From: Pyropia haitanensis
Taxonomy: Eukaryota > Rhodophyta > Bangiophyceae > Bangiales > Bangiaceae
Assembly: GCA_008729055.1 (NCBI GenBank)
Contig: SDUX01000007.1
Span: 4,633,409-4,697,408, forward strand
Reading direction: 5' to 3'
DNA: 64,000 bases
A program made the translations under genes and the position numbers. Of this stretch, positions 1 to 10,370 are shown one piece after another (position 1 is the first letter of the stretch; the number at the start of each line of letters is the position of its first letter). A model generated the notes under the pieces. It was not told the origin of the DNA, did no database searches, and saw nothing but the letters and a program-made list of their open reading frames with translations.

Positions 1-1912
1 CCCGCTGATCTGGCGGCGGCGGCTGCCGGCGCGCCGCGGGCGGCCGTGCCGCCGGCGGGCGCCGCGGGACGCGCGGCGAGCCGCCGCGGGCGGCGGGACG
101 GGGCGCGGCCGCCCGCGGCGGCGGGTTTCCCCCCCCCCCCTCCCCCCCGGGGGTGGCCAAACCGCGCGGCGGCGCGCGGCGGGGGCAGGGCGAGGCACGC
201 CCCGTGGCGGGACGCGTCGGCCGGGACGGGCGGGTGGGCGCGCGGACGGGCGCGCCCGCCGCTCCTCCTCCGCGTCCGCTCTCCCCCCCCTCCCCCCCTT
301 TTTTTTTTTTTTTTTTTTTTTGCGCTGCGCGACCGCCGCGGTCCCCCCCCCGCTGGGCGTGGCGCTAGGGAGGACGGCCGAGCGGCACGACGAGCAGCTG
401 GGCGAGGCGGCCGCGGGAGGCGCCGCGGGAGCCACGGCCGCACCCCACGACCGGCGGGGCCCGCCAAGCCGATGCAACGGGCCGTCCGGTGGCGGGCTGT
501 GGCCGTGCGCCGCGGCCGCCACTCGTCGTGGGCGGCGCCCGCCACTGGCGGGAGGGGTGTGGAGGGGCGGGGGGGGGGGGGGGGGGGGGGAGGCGCGAGC
601 TGTGGATGCTAGCGCCCCGCGCGTCGCGGCCCGCCACCCGCTGCCTCGGCACGGAGGGACCCACCGCAGACCGCGGCGGTGGTCAGGCGCCGCGGCCGTC
701 GTTGGTGCTGCGCGTAGGGTTGTTCCGCAACTGCTGCACACACTGGCATGCCACCAAGGATGGGGGGTGCTCCACAGGGGGCTGGTTGGAAGGCCCCTCG
801 CTAGAGGGCGGCGCGATCGCAGTGATATCGCACCGACCGCTGTCGCACCGCTGCCGAGGCAACTGTAGCGCCGGAGGCAGCTTGTCATCGACGGCTGCGG
901 CGACGCCTGTTCAACTACTAGCGGTCTGTTAACGGGCAGAGCGGGTAGCTCGAGAGCCGGCGCGGGCTGCACCCTGCCGCTGTTGTGATGTCCAGTGCAG
1001 CGGCGGTACGTGCATCCGGCCAGGGAGCAAGGGCCGATCTGGTCCTCGCCGCTGCGGCTACGACCTCGCATGGGAATGCGGATGCCCTGCCGTGGCATGA
1101 CCTCTACTGCAGCGGTAGCACAATATCCTTCTGCTCGCACACCACGCATGAAGCGTCCCGCTCACGGCCATGTTCTCATAGCACGTCATAGCATGTCAGG
1201 AACCAGAGAAGCGGGGTTGGTCTGCTCGCAACCCCCTCCTGGACCACCCACGGGCGCCCTCCGCGTACAAGGGAGTTTTGCATGCGCACCTAGGAAGTCC
1301 ACTCGACTGGTCAAGTACCGGTCTTGCAACTCAGACTTGCGAAGGTGGCCGGATCAACACTGGGCTTGAATCGTACTGGAGCTGGCGGGCCCACAGAGTA
1401 GAGCCAAATTCGGCCACCCCTGGCTGCACGCTTGAATTCGGCCAAAGGGAGGGGAGACGCCGAGTCACTGCCGTGGGTGGGACGGCGGTGGCGATGACGT
1501 CCCGTAGCGCCAGCGCGCCCGCCCGCGTCCCACTGCGCGTGCACATGGTAGCCGGCGGCGCTGCCCGGTCACAGTGGCCGGCCGGGCACGTCGCTGGGTG
1601 GGCTCTGCCGCCCGCTCTGGGTGCTGCCTCGGCGATGGAGGCCCCGAGGGGGGCTTCAAGAGCTGGCGCCGCGGCGCTGCCTTCGTTCCCGCTCCCCCAT
1701 CGGGCTGGTCGTGGGGCGCTGGCGGTGCGGGGGTCGTGGGCGTTATCTTGGTCGCCTTTAGGATTGGGCATCCCTCGTTGACCTGTGCCGCGAGCCCAGC
1801 CAGCTCCCGGCGCGGCCGACCCACGGTGCCGGGCTGGTGCGGGGTGTGTGGCGGTACTCTCACCCCTCCCCCCACACGGCGTCTTCCCCCTTCTCCCCTA
1901 CCTGGTTGCATC
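1..1912. other. Gene-poor GC-rich leader of the window
   Basis: No reading frame here shows a recognisable domain; open frames occur on both strands because stop codons are rare at this GC content. It holds a 23-base T run at 299-321 and a G run near 570-590. The last few hundred bases are probably the promoter and 5' leader of the malectin-domain gene that starts at 1913. Confidence 0.6.
299..321. repeat. Oligo(T) tract of 23 bases
   Basis: An uninterrupted T run directly after a C run, inside sequence that is otherwise almost pure G+C. A matching A run of 22 bases lies at 25524-25545. Such isolated tracts can be tails of retroposed sequence, but no parent gene is visible next to either one. 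Confidence 0.8.
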
Positions 1913-2638
1913 ATGGCCCGCCAGGCCAATTGGCAGAGGGCGCGGTCTTCCCTCCCACGGCCGCTGTTGCGATGGACGCTGGCACTGACCGCCGGCCTGA
2001 CGGTGCTGGCTGGTGGCGTCGCCCGCGTGGCCGCCGACGGTGCGCAGCTGAAGACGTTCTTCAAGGTCAACCTGGGGGGTGACGCGTCGGGTGACTTCCT
2101 GGCCGAGTCGTCGGTCATTGACATGGAGGACTTTTCCCGCCTGCGCACGGCCACGGCGCCCATTGCCAAGACGGACAACCCTGACGTGTTCCGCACGCAG
2201 CGGTTTGGGCGGTCGGAGAACGTCATGTTTCGCATCCCCGTCCCCGATGGCGTCTACTCGGTGACGCTGCTGTTTGCCGAGACGTGGGAGGGCGCCTGCC
2301 GCGTGGGCGGCCGCGTCTTTGACGTGCTGCTGGGCACCCCGCAGACGGGGCTCAAGCTGGCCGTCCAGAACTTTGACATCTTTCGCGAGGCGGGCGGCTT
2401 CACCGCGTTTGGCAAGCGCTTTGACGCGGTCCCGTCGGCCGATGGCATCCTGGTGGTCCTCGAGCCGGTGGTGCAGAACCCGCAGATTGCGGGATTTATC
2501 GTCGAGGGCTTCCCCGTGCCCCGCCCCGACGGCCAGCAGCCGCAGCCGGTGGGCATGGTGGCCGACGCGGGGCCGGCCTACCAGGGCGTGGGCGTCTTGG
2601 GTATCAGCGACTCGGGCGGCGGTGGTGACGCCGGTGGG

Positions 2639-2673
<35 letters not shown>

Positions 2674-3073
2674 GCCCGCTGACGGTGGCGCACCGGGTGG
2701 TGGCTTTGGTGGGGGGGACCCCTCGGCGGGCGGTGGCGGCGGTGGTGGAGGGGGCCCACCCCAGGGTGGTGGCGGCGGCGACCCGTCGGGGGGTGGCGGC
2801 GGCGGGGGTGGCGGTGACCCATCTGGCGGTGGGGGGTACGGTGGTGGCGGCGGCTATGGCGGCGGCGGTGGCGAGTATGGTGGTGGCGGCTATGGCGGCG
2901 GTGGTGGTGGTGACGCTGGCGGCGCCCCCCCGCCCGGTGGAGGTGGTGGCAGCGGCTACCGACGTCTGCTGGAACACCAGGTGCGCGTGTCTGCTGGGGA
3001 CCTCTCTGCCGACCACGAGGACAACATGATGGTCCCTCGGCCAGTCCACGCTCTCCACAGTCATTATGGCTGA
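1913..3073 (+). CDS. Secreted malectin-domain protein with glycine-rich tail
   Basis: A 386-residue protein. Residues about 20-41 form a signal peptide (hydrophobic run LLRWTLALTAGLTVLAGG, likely cleavage near VARVAA). Residues about 45-203 match a malectin carbohydrate-binding domain: VNLGGD near the start, DVFRTQRFGR at 91-100, PVPDGVYSVTLLFAE at 109-123, GRVFDV at 133-138 and FDIFREAGGF at 154-163 all fit the family. Residues about 234-355 are nearly pure glycine with scattered Asp, Pro, Ser and Tyr, followed by a short charged C-terminus. The ATG at 1913 is chosen because it starts the signal peptide; the frame stays open upstream without domain content. Family knowledge: malectin domains bind glucose-type oligosaccharides. 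Inference: an extracellular or wall protein, the Gly-rich tail being structural. A TGTAA motif at 3271 could serve 3' end formation. Confidence 0.8.
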
Positions 3074-3761
3074 GTGGACGTGACGCCGTGGTCGGGACGA
3101 GTGGCGGGGGGGAGGGTCGTGGTGACTGGGGCTGCCTGGGCTCGCGACCCCTGGTGCTGATGTTCTCGGGGTTGGCGTGCATACGGTGTACGTGTGTGTG
3201 TGTGGGCGTGTCTGGTGGGCGCCATGGTGCTAGGCCAGCGCCGATGACGGCTGGACTGGTGCCAGGGCCTTGTAAATATGTTGGTGCGCTTGCACGTGTG
3301 TTCGTATGATGGCTGTATTGGAATGCATCCGTTTGCATGGGCCGCGCGGTGGGTATCACGAAACCATGCACCCGCTTCCTCTCTTGTTCTTCGCACCGCG
3401 TTCCTCAGCGCTCCACGCGGGTGTCACTACCTACGAGCCTATGTACCGCTGGAGGTTGCAAGTTGTTCTGGCAGCGGTGGTCTTGAGACCGCGGCGCCGC
3501 GCCATGCAATGTCTGGACCGCTCCTGTCGTTGTGACGTCTCTGTGTACACCATCGATGGGTGAACACGGGGTCATACACCCCGCAGTCGCACGGCAGGAG
3601 TCGGGACAAAGTCAACGACAGCCCACGCGGTTCACGTCGGTTGTGATAGCAGCAAATTGAGTACATACAGCTGACTTCTTTCTTTGCTTCTTGTGTTAGC
3701 GGTACAGAGGCCTCCATAAAATGGAAGGACAGAACACGCCAATAAAAAGGCACCGCCCCCC
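3074..3761. other. Intergenic region between convergent genes
   Basis: Lower-GC spacer holding the 3' regions of the malectin gene (+) and the TauE/SafE gene (-). No conserved coding sequence or RNA gene recognised. Confidence 0.6.
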
Positions 3762-5156
3762 TTAGGAGGTCAACAGACGCACGCCCATCGTCAAGCACAC
3801 CAGCAGCACAATATTCTTAAACGCCGCCGCGTCCAGGCGGCTGCCCAACCACTTGCCCGCCGCAATCCCCACCAGCACCAAGGGCAGGGAGTAGAGCACA
3901 AAGTCCAGCACGTAGTAGTCGGCCGCCCGCCCAGAGAAGATGTCCCACCCGACCACCAGCAGCGAGTTGACCGACACCACCGTCAGGATGTTGCGCTTAA
4001 AGTCGCCATTTTCGGGCGTCCACTCCGCCGCCTGCGCGTGCACGACGAGCGGCGGGCCCGCAATGTCAAAGGCGCCGCCAAAGGCGCCCGCAACGGCGCC
4101 CAGGATGATCGCCCCAGACTTGCTGCCGAGCGCCCGGGGCACCTTGACCCCCGTCAGGGAGTAGACCACAAACCCAAAAATGAGCGCCCCCAGGCCACGC
4201 AGCGCCAGAGACGGGTCGATCGACTCGAAGAGGATGGCCCCGACCGGCGTGGCAAGCGTGGACGCAATCAACAGCGGCGTCAGCTCCCGCCACTTGACCT
4301 TGTTGATCTCTGGCAGGACCAGCGACCAGGCAACGATGCCGCCCAGCACCGCCGCCACTGGCTGGAGGTCGTTAAAGATGGACGAGTGCGCAATCCACTC
4401 CATCTGGGACAGCACCCCTACAGACACGATGGCAAAGCCAAAGCCCGTCAGTGCCTGGATAAACGCAGAGGCGCCCAGCGCCAGCGCCACCGACGCCCGC
4501 GGGCCATCAATAAAGTCCTTAAACGCCACCGCCGCGGACGCGCCCGCATCCGACAAGCTGCTGCGGACGGTCGTCTCGGTCAGCGGCACCGCCCCGTCCA
4601 CGGCCAGCGTCTCAGGGATGGGCATGTGCACGTGGTCCATCACCCCCGCGGGGAGGCCATTGGCGTAAACAAACGCCAGTGCCGACGCAGCCGCCGCCGC
4701 CACCACCGCCGTCTGCACATTCTTCACAGGGATGCTGCCAAAGAGGCTGCCCGGGATGGCTTCGGCATGGAGGTCGTCCGACGCGTCTGACGTCGCCAAC
4801 TCAGACGCAGCCGCCTCTGCGTGGGTGGCGCCGTCAGACGCCACCTCCCCCGCCGGGGCGGTGCCGTTGGACGATGCCTTTGCTTCAGCGACGGCGACAG
4901 CGTCGGCCGCCGCCACGTCGGTCGTCGAGTCCCTCCGCTCGTCCCCCGTCGCCGCACACCTGGGCACTACCCCCGCCGCCCGCCGGGTGGGCGCGGGCGC
5001 ACCACCCCCCGCCGCCACCCGCGGGCGGCGCAGGCACACGCGCCCGCCCGCGGCGGAGCGGCTGGCAAGCCCATGCCGCAGCGTACCGGCCGGCCCGGTC
5101 GGTGCAAAGGCCGTCGTCGCCCCTGGTGGCCCCATCGGAGCGTACCGCCTCGCCAT
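3762..5156 (-). CDS. Plastid-targeted TauE/SafE family anion permease
   Basis: A 464-residue protein read on the minus strand from the ATG at 5156. Residues 1 to about 68 are basic, Ala/Ser/Pro-rich and end in VVPRCAA, typical of a plastid transit peptide. An acidic Ala-rich linker follows (about 70-140), then a hydrophobic segment near 147-165 and the TauE core from about 225 to the end with repeated transmembrane helices. The motif GGAFDIAGPPLV at 360-371 is the family's conserved GG..GxGGPPL signature; a related stretch, FIQALTGFGFAIVSVG, lies in the first half, as expected for a duplicated fold. Family knowledge: TauE/SafE proteins export sulfite, sulfoacetate and related organic anions. 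The substrate here is not deducible. The transit peptide suggests the plastid envelope. Confidence 0.85.
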   Translation of the reverse strand: MARRYAPMGPPGATTAFAPTGPAGTLRHGLASRSAAGGRVCLRRPRVAAGGGAPAPTRRAAGVVPRCAATGDERRDSTTDVAAADAVAVAEAKASSNGTAPAGEVASDGATHAEAAASELATSDASDDLHAEAIPGSLFGSIPVKNVQTAVVAAAAASALAFVYANGLPAGVMDHVHMPIPETLAVDGAVPLTETTVRSSLSDAGASAAVAFKDFIDGPRASVALALGASAFIQALTGFGFAIVSVGVLSQMEWIAHSSIFNDLQPVAAVLGGIVAWSLVLPEINKVKWRELTPLLIASTLATPVGAILFESIDPSLALRGLGALIFGFVVYSLTGVKVPRALGSKSGAIILGAVAGAFGGAFDIAGPPLVVHAQAAEWTPENGDFKRNILTVVSVNSLLVVGWDIFSGRAADYYVLDFVLYSLPLVLVGIAAGKWLGSRLDAAAFKNIVLLVCLTMGVRLLTS

Positions 5157-7227
5157 AGCACACCTAGCGGCAGCACGCGCTCAACCGGGGAGGAGGTCAG
5201 GGGAGTAAGTCAGGTGAGAGAGGGAGTGACAGAGAGGGAGGATGGAAGATGGCAAGGGGCGAACGAGTGAAGTGAGACGAGAATGGGAGGGACGGGGGGG
5301 GGGGGGCAGGGGGTTGGGGGGAGGGGGAAGCACGTGAGGGAGGGGCGGAACGGTGGCACACCCAGTCTGCGGCAGAAAGACAGAGGCGGGTGAGAGGGAG
5401 ACACGGCACGGTTTGGGAAAAAAAAGCGCCTCTCGGCCGCCGCGTGAGCTGGCCGTCGGTCTCCCAGATGCGGTAGGGCGGCGCGGTGTGGGGCCGCGGA
5501 CGACGGACGGTGCGGCGGGCGCGGCGAGCGCGGCGGGCGCCGCGGGTGGGTGGTGAGAGCGGCACCAGGGCAGTGGGAGCAGCCCCCGAGCGGTGGGAGC
5601 AGCACCAGCGTGGCGCGGGGGGGAGACGACGTGCCACCGGCCGACGGTCCCGCTGCGGCGACGGTCCAGCCGCAGCGGCGGATGCTGGGCAGCGGCCGCA
5701 CGCCGGCTGGCCGCGGCCGGCGCCAACGAGATTGCGCCGCGCCAGCCACGTGCGGCCGAGTTGCAGGCGCGGAAGCGTGCCGCATTTGGGAGGGGTGGGG
5801 GGGGGGGGGGTGGCAGGCCCACCAGTGCCTGTGAGGTGAGGGAGGCACCTCAGCGGGGAGCGTAGGGAATGGAGTTGAGCACCCGTGTAGCAGAGATGCG
5901 TACTCCTGAAGGATCAGCCCTCCTCGCTCATTGGTCAGACTGACAACCCAAAATAGGCCACAATCACGATTTTTGCGATTTTTTATGTCTCTCGGAAGCC
6001 CCTTCCGAAAAGGAATCGCGATCAAAGCAACAGGAGACCCCGAGCCACATCAAGGCACCTCTTTCAAATCCTGCAACGTTGACAAAAGCTGACATCAAAT
6101 GGACAGCACCGCGAAAAACAAAGCAACGTCGTCCTTCGTTGCTCTGAAGCGCTCGGAAAGCACAGCATGAAGTGCGTGGGCAATTGGCCAGGAGCAACAG
6201 AAGCGCCAAAGTGTGAACCGGCACCCAGCGGGCGAACCGGCGTTGGCGAGACAGGCCCCCAAAGGGGTACTGTACAGGCGCTCACCCGAGAGCGACGGCT
6301 GCACGTCGGCGTCACCAACGTGGCAATCGGCTGGTGTTTCGCCAACTCGTAGATGAAAATGCAGAGATCGAAGTAATTGGAACAGTTGAAGAGTGCGGGC
6401 GCCACGATTCAAGACCGACGACTGCTTGCCGTTACGTCGCTCGCCGCCCCATCGGCAGTCACGTGCTGCATTCCCTGCGGCACGAACACCTTCGTCGAGT
6501 CGCTCCGTCTCGTCGCGACGCGCCGCGTCTGGCCTACGGCACCCTTGGCGCGCCGCGTCTGGCCTGCTCCACCCTCGGCGCGGCCTGGAAGCGGTCGTGG
6601 CGTCATGGTGGGGCGGGATTTTATCCCACACCCCTCCGCCCCCTGGTGATCCGCGATGCGTGACCGACCATCCCTGCGTCGTCCCGCCCCTCACCACCCC
6701 GTGCCGCACTCGCTCCCCACGCCGTCGCTCCCGTTTTGCCCGTGCGTCGCTTGCGCGGGCCGCGCCCCGGCTCGGCCGCCCACGACTCCTGCTGCTGCCG
6801 GCCGTGCCCGCCCGCCACACCTCCCCTGTATGCGGCGACCCGTCGGCCTCCGCCTTCGGGCGGCGGGCGCCGCGGCCGTGGCGACCGGCTGGGCCGCCGC
6901 GGCCCACCCGGGATGCGGGGTGTTGGGGAGGCGGTGGGGGCTCGCACGGTTGCGTCTGACGCACGCTGCACCTCGCGCTGTGGGGGGCGCGCCCTCGCGC
7001 GTCTGCGCGCCTCTGCGAGGCGGCGGCCCCGGTGCGGTGGCTGGTGGGCTTAAGAAGGCGCCCCGCCCTCGGCGCCCTTCCGTCCGTTCAGAGTGCCCCA
7101 TCCTCAGCAGCAGCAGGTCAGCGCTCTCCAGGCTACGACCCCCCACAGCCGCCCACTCCCCACCCCCTCCCCTTCCCTATTCCTGTTTCCTGTCTCGGCA
7201 GCACGCTCACCCCCCCTCCCCGTCAAC
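5157..7227. other. Divergent intergenic region upstream of TauE/SafE and cupin 1
   Basis: Left part (to about 5870) is GC-rich with G runs; 5870-6420 is noticeably richer in A+T; then GC rises again. No protein family is recognisable in any frame. It lies between two divergently transcribed genes, so it probably holds both promoters. CTTAAGAAGG near 7050 is a weak candidate core-promoter element for cupin 1. Confidence 0.5.
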
Positions 7228-7950
7228 ATGGCTCCTGCCGTCGCCGCCGTCCATGTCCTGGCCGCCCTCGTCGCCGCGGCCGCCCTCCTCCCCTCCCACG
7301 CGGGCGCCATCTCCCCCGCCAATCTCGCTGCCCTCCGTGCCGACTCGCAGTTCACCACCGAGGAGAACCTGCGCGCCAACTTTGACGACCCCGCCGACTT
7401 TTCCGTCCGCATCGCGGACATCACGCCGACGACGACGCCGCAAGGGACGATCGTGTCGGGCGGGCTGGAGAACCTGGCCGTGTTTGGCCTGAGCAGCGTG
7501 GACAGCGCGTTCACGCGGTTCACGCTGCAGCCGGGCGCGCACAACCTGGCGCACACCCACCCGACCGCGTCCGAGACGCTGTTCAGCATCTCGGGGACGA
7601 TGGACGTGTTTTTTGTCGAGGCCAACGAGACGCCCCGGCTGGTGGAGAGCGTGCTCGAGGCCGAGTCGGTGACGGTGTTCCCGGAGGGGCTCATCCACGG
7701 GGAGCGGTGCATCTCGGACGAGCCGTGCGAGTTTATCAGCTTTTTCAACACGGGCGACCCGGGGGTGGTGACGGTGAGCGAGCGGTTCTGTGACCTGAAC
7801 CCAGAGGCGCGGGCGGCGGGTCTGTTCCTGCCGCAGGACCAGGTGAACGCGATCTGCGACGGGCTCGGCGACAACCCGGCGCCCAACCAGCCCGAGGAAG
7901 GCGATGCTGTGACCAACGACAATGCGGTGAACACGGTCAGCGGCAACTAA
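7228..7950 (+). CDS. Germin-like cupin, copy 1
   Basis: A 240-residue secreted single-domain cupin. Residues 1-27 form a signal peptide ending in SHAGA. Cupin motif 1 is seen at 103-122 (PGAHNLAHTHPTASETLFSI) with metal ligands His109, His111 and Glu116; motif 2 is FPEGLIHGERC with His157. Together these are the 3-His/1-Glu Mn-binding set of germins. Cys161, Cys167, Cys188 and Cys210 could form disulfides. Family knowledge: germin-like proteins include oxalate oxidases and superoxide dismutases of the cell wall; the activity here cannot be assigned. The C-terminus is acidic and Asn-rich and ends VNTVSGN. Nearly identical copies lie at 21574 and 23728, and its 3' end matches the copy at 23728. 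The ATG at 7228 begins the signal peptide; upstream in-frame codons carry no domain. Confidence 0.88.
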   Translation: MAPAVAAVHVLAALVAAAALLPSHAGAISPANLAALRADSQFTTEENLRANFDDPADFSVRIADITPTTTPQGTIVSGGLENLAVFGLSSVDSAFTRFTLQPGAHNLAHTHPTASETLFSISGTMDVFFVEANETPRLVESVLEAESVTVFPEGLIHGERCISDEPCEFISFFNTGDPGVVTVSERFCDLNPEARAAGLFLPQDQVNAICDGLGDNPAPNQPEEGDAVTNDNAVNTVSGN

Positions 7951-8752
7951 GGTGCACGCTGGGACAAGATATCGGCATAGGTGAAGGGCAGGCAGCAGCA
8001 GCGGGGCGCGGCCCTCTGCTGCAGTCCTAGGGACGCCACCTACTTGAGCGGCTGTTGCTGGCCACGCAGCTTGCCACGAGCATGTCGCCGTCTCCTGCAT
8101 GGTCTTTGGGTCTATGGCGGCCGACGCAGCTGGGTGTTACCACGACGCGTGTACAGACTCAAGCCCTGTTCAGGGTTGTCGCCGTGGTGACCTGGGCTGC
8201 ATTGCATTGTTTTTCTTTTTGGTTGGCGACCGTTGGGGTGCTGCGGGCACGACAGGTCTGTTGTACAAATCCGACCGAGGCCTGTTGTAGGTGACAGCAT
8301 CTCATGGTTCATAGCCACTTCAACGCCACAGTCAAAATGCGTCGAGCCCCGTACTCACTGCTAACCAGATCAAGCCAGTGAGGCACCAGCATGACACAGC
8401 CAGGGACAAGCAGAGGAGACTGCAGCGAAACAGCCATTAGAGGTTGTGTGCCGCCATGGTCCGCTCACCCCCGTCTGCTGTGAAGAAATGGACCACCACG
8501 ACGAAGGGCGGGCGGTGTCGCCGCGCACTTGTTGCTTACGCCTGTCAGACGTGCATCGAGTGGCGGAGGAGGCAAGACAGAGGTGTAATTGTGCAGGACC
8601 GATCCCAATGGGCCTTTTTTTTGGTCGCGGTCGTCGTCACAAGTTGCGCGCGCGGTCGGAGGCGCGCCGCGTCTTCCTTTGCCCCCCCCCTTCCTCCCCC
8701 CGCCCCCTTCCTCAACCCCCGCGCTGTACGGTTGACGGGGAAAGTCCACGCC
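7951..8752. other. Intergenic region between cupin 1 and VPS72
   Basis: The first 25 or so bases after the cupin stop are nearly the same as those after cupin 3, so the duplicated unit includes some 3' UTR. The rest has lower GC, no recognisable gene, and ends in the C-rich 5' leader of the VPS72 gene. Confidence 0.6.
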
Positions 8753-9339
8753 ATGGCCGCCTCCCGCCCCGTCCGTTCCACCCGTGGGCGCCGCACCACC
8801 GCCCGCACGCCCGAGGATGACGAGGCGGACGCCGCGTGGTGGCGCTCCGCGGGCGCCTGGCGGCCGACCGCCCCTGGTGGCGACGAGGACGATGACGATG
8901 GTGACGGCGCCGGCGGCGGCGACGCGTCGCTGCCACCGCCGGGAGTGGATGACCCGGACGATGAGGACTATAGCTCCCACCACAGCGGCCGCTCCGACTC
9001 GAGCGACTCGGACATTGACCGCTCCGAGGGCGGCGACACCGACTCGGAGGACGCTGGCGGCGGCCGCAGGAAAGGCGGTGGCGGTGGCCGTGGCGGCGGC
9101 GGTGGCGGTGGCGGCGGCGGGAGCGGCCGGCGGCGTGGGGGCCTCACCACCCCGCCGCCCTACCCCACGCCGCGCCGCGTGACGCTCCTCGACGCGGCCC
9201 GGCCGGCGCTGTCGCCCGCCCAGGCGGCGCAGCAGTCGGCCGAGCGGGCGGTGCGGCGGCACTCGTCGCGCAGCCGCAAGCGGCGGCTGCCGGGCGGCAG
9301 CCCACCCCCCGGCGGGTCTGCCAAGCGCGGCCGCCCGCC

Positions 9340-9390
<51 letters not shown>

Positions 9391-9473
9391 GGCGCCCACG
9401 GCGGCGGCGGCGGCGGCGGGGCGGGGCGGCTCGGCCGACCGCGCCGCCCTGCGGCGGTCCACCCAGGCTGCCT

Positions 9474-9506
<33 letters not shown>

Positions 9507-9940
9507 AGGCGGCGTCGGCCAAACGCCGCGCCGCGGCGGCGGCGGCCGCCGCCGCGCGCCCCCCCCCGACCGTGTGGGACCAGCCGGCGCGGCTGGCGGC
9601 GGCGGCCGAGACGGCGGCGGCCAACGGGGTGGACCTGCGGCGGCTGCTCGCGTTTGCCGCGGAGCGGCAGGCCGAGTCGGGCGCCCGCCGGCGGGGGGGG
9701 GAGGCCGCCGCCGCGGCGGCGGCGTGGGTCGCGGGGGGGGGGTGCTCGCGCGGTGCGTGTCGCGCGCGGGGGGGGGGGGGGGGTCGTGGGGCTGCGCTGG
9801 GCGGGCGAGGGGGGGGGGGGGGGGGGGGGGAGGAGCAGGAGGAGGGAGGGGGGGGTGTGGCGCCGCCGCCGCCGGGGGGGGGGTCGACGCCGGCGCGGAG
9901 GGGGGGGGGGCGCGGCGGCCGCGGCGGCAGCCGGCCCACG

Positions 9941-9975
<35 letters not shown>

Positions 9976-10332
9976 GGCCGCCCCCACCCCACCACCCGCC
10001 ACCCCCGCCGCGGGCGGATCGGCAGCGGCGCCCCCTCTGGCGGCGCCCGCGGCGGCGCGCCCCCCCCCCACCCACATGGGCGCCGTCGCGCTGCGGCCGC
10101 CGACCCGCGGGCGGCGCCCCCCCCGGCGCCCGCGCTGCGTCATGACCGGCGCGCCCGCGCGGTACCGGGACCCCGCCACGGGCGCCGCGTATGCCGACGC
10201 GGCGGCGTTTGCCGCGCTGCGCGCGTACGCAGAGACGCACGGGGGGGAGGCGCCGCCGCCGCCGCCGCTGTCGCCGTCGCCGCCACCGTCGCCGCCGCCG
10301 ACGGTGGTCGCGTCGCCGCCGCGGCCGCGGCT

Positions 10333-10370
<38 letters not shown>

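Noticed and set aside
9340..9400. Triplet arrays as CRISPR-like repeats
   Set aside because: They are simple (GGC)n microsatellites with no spacers.
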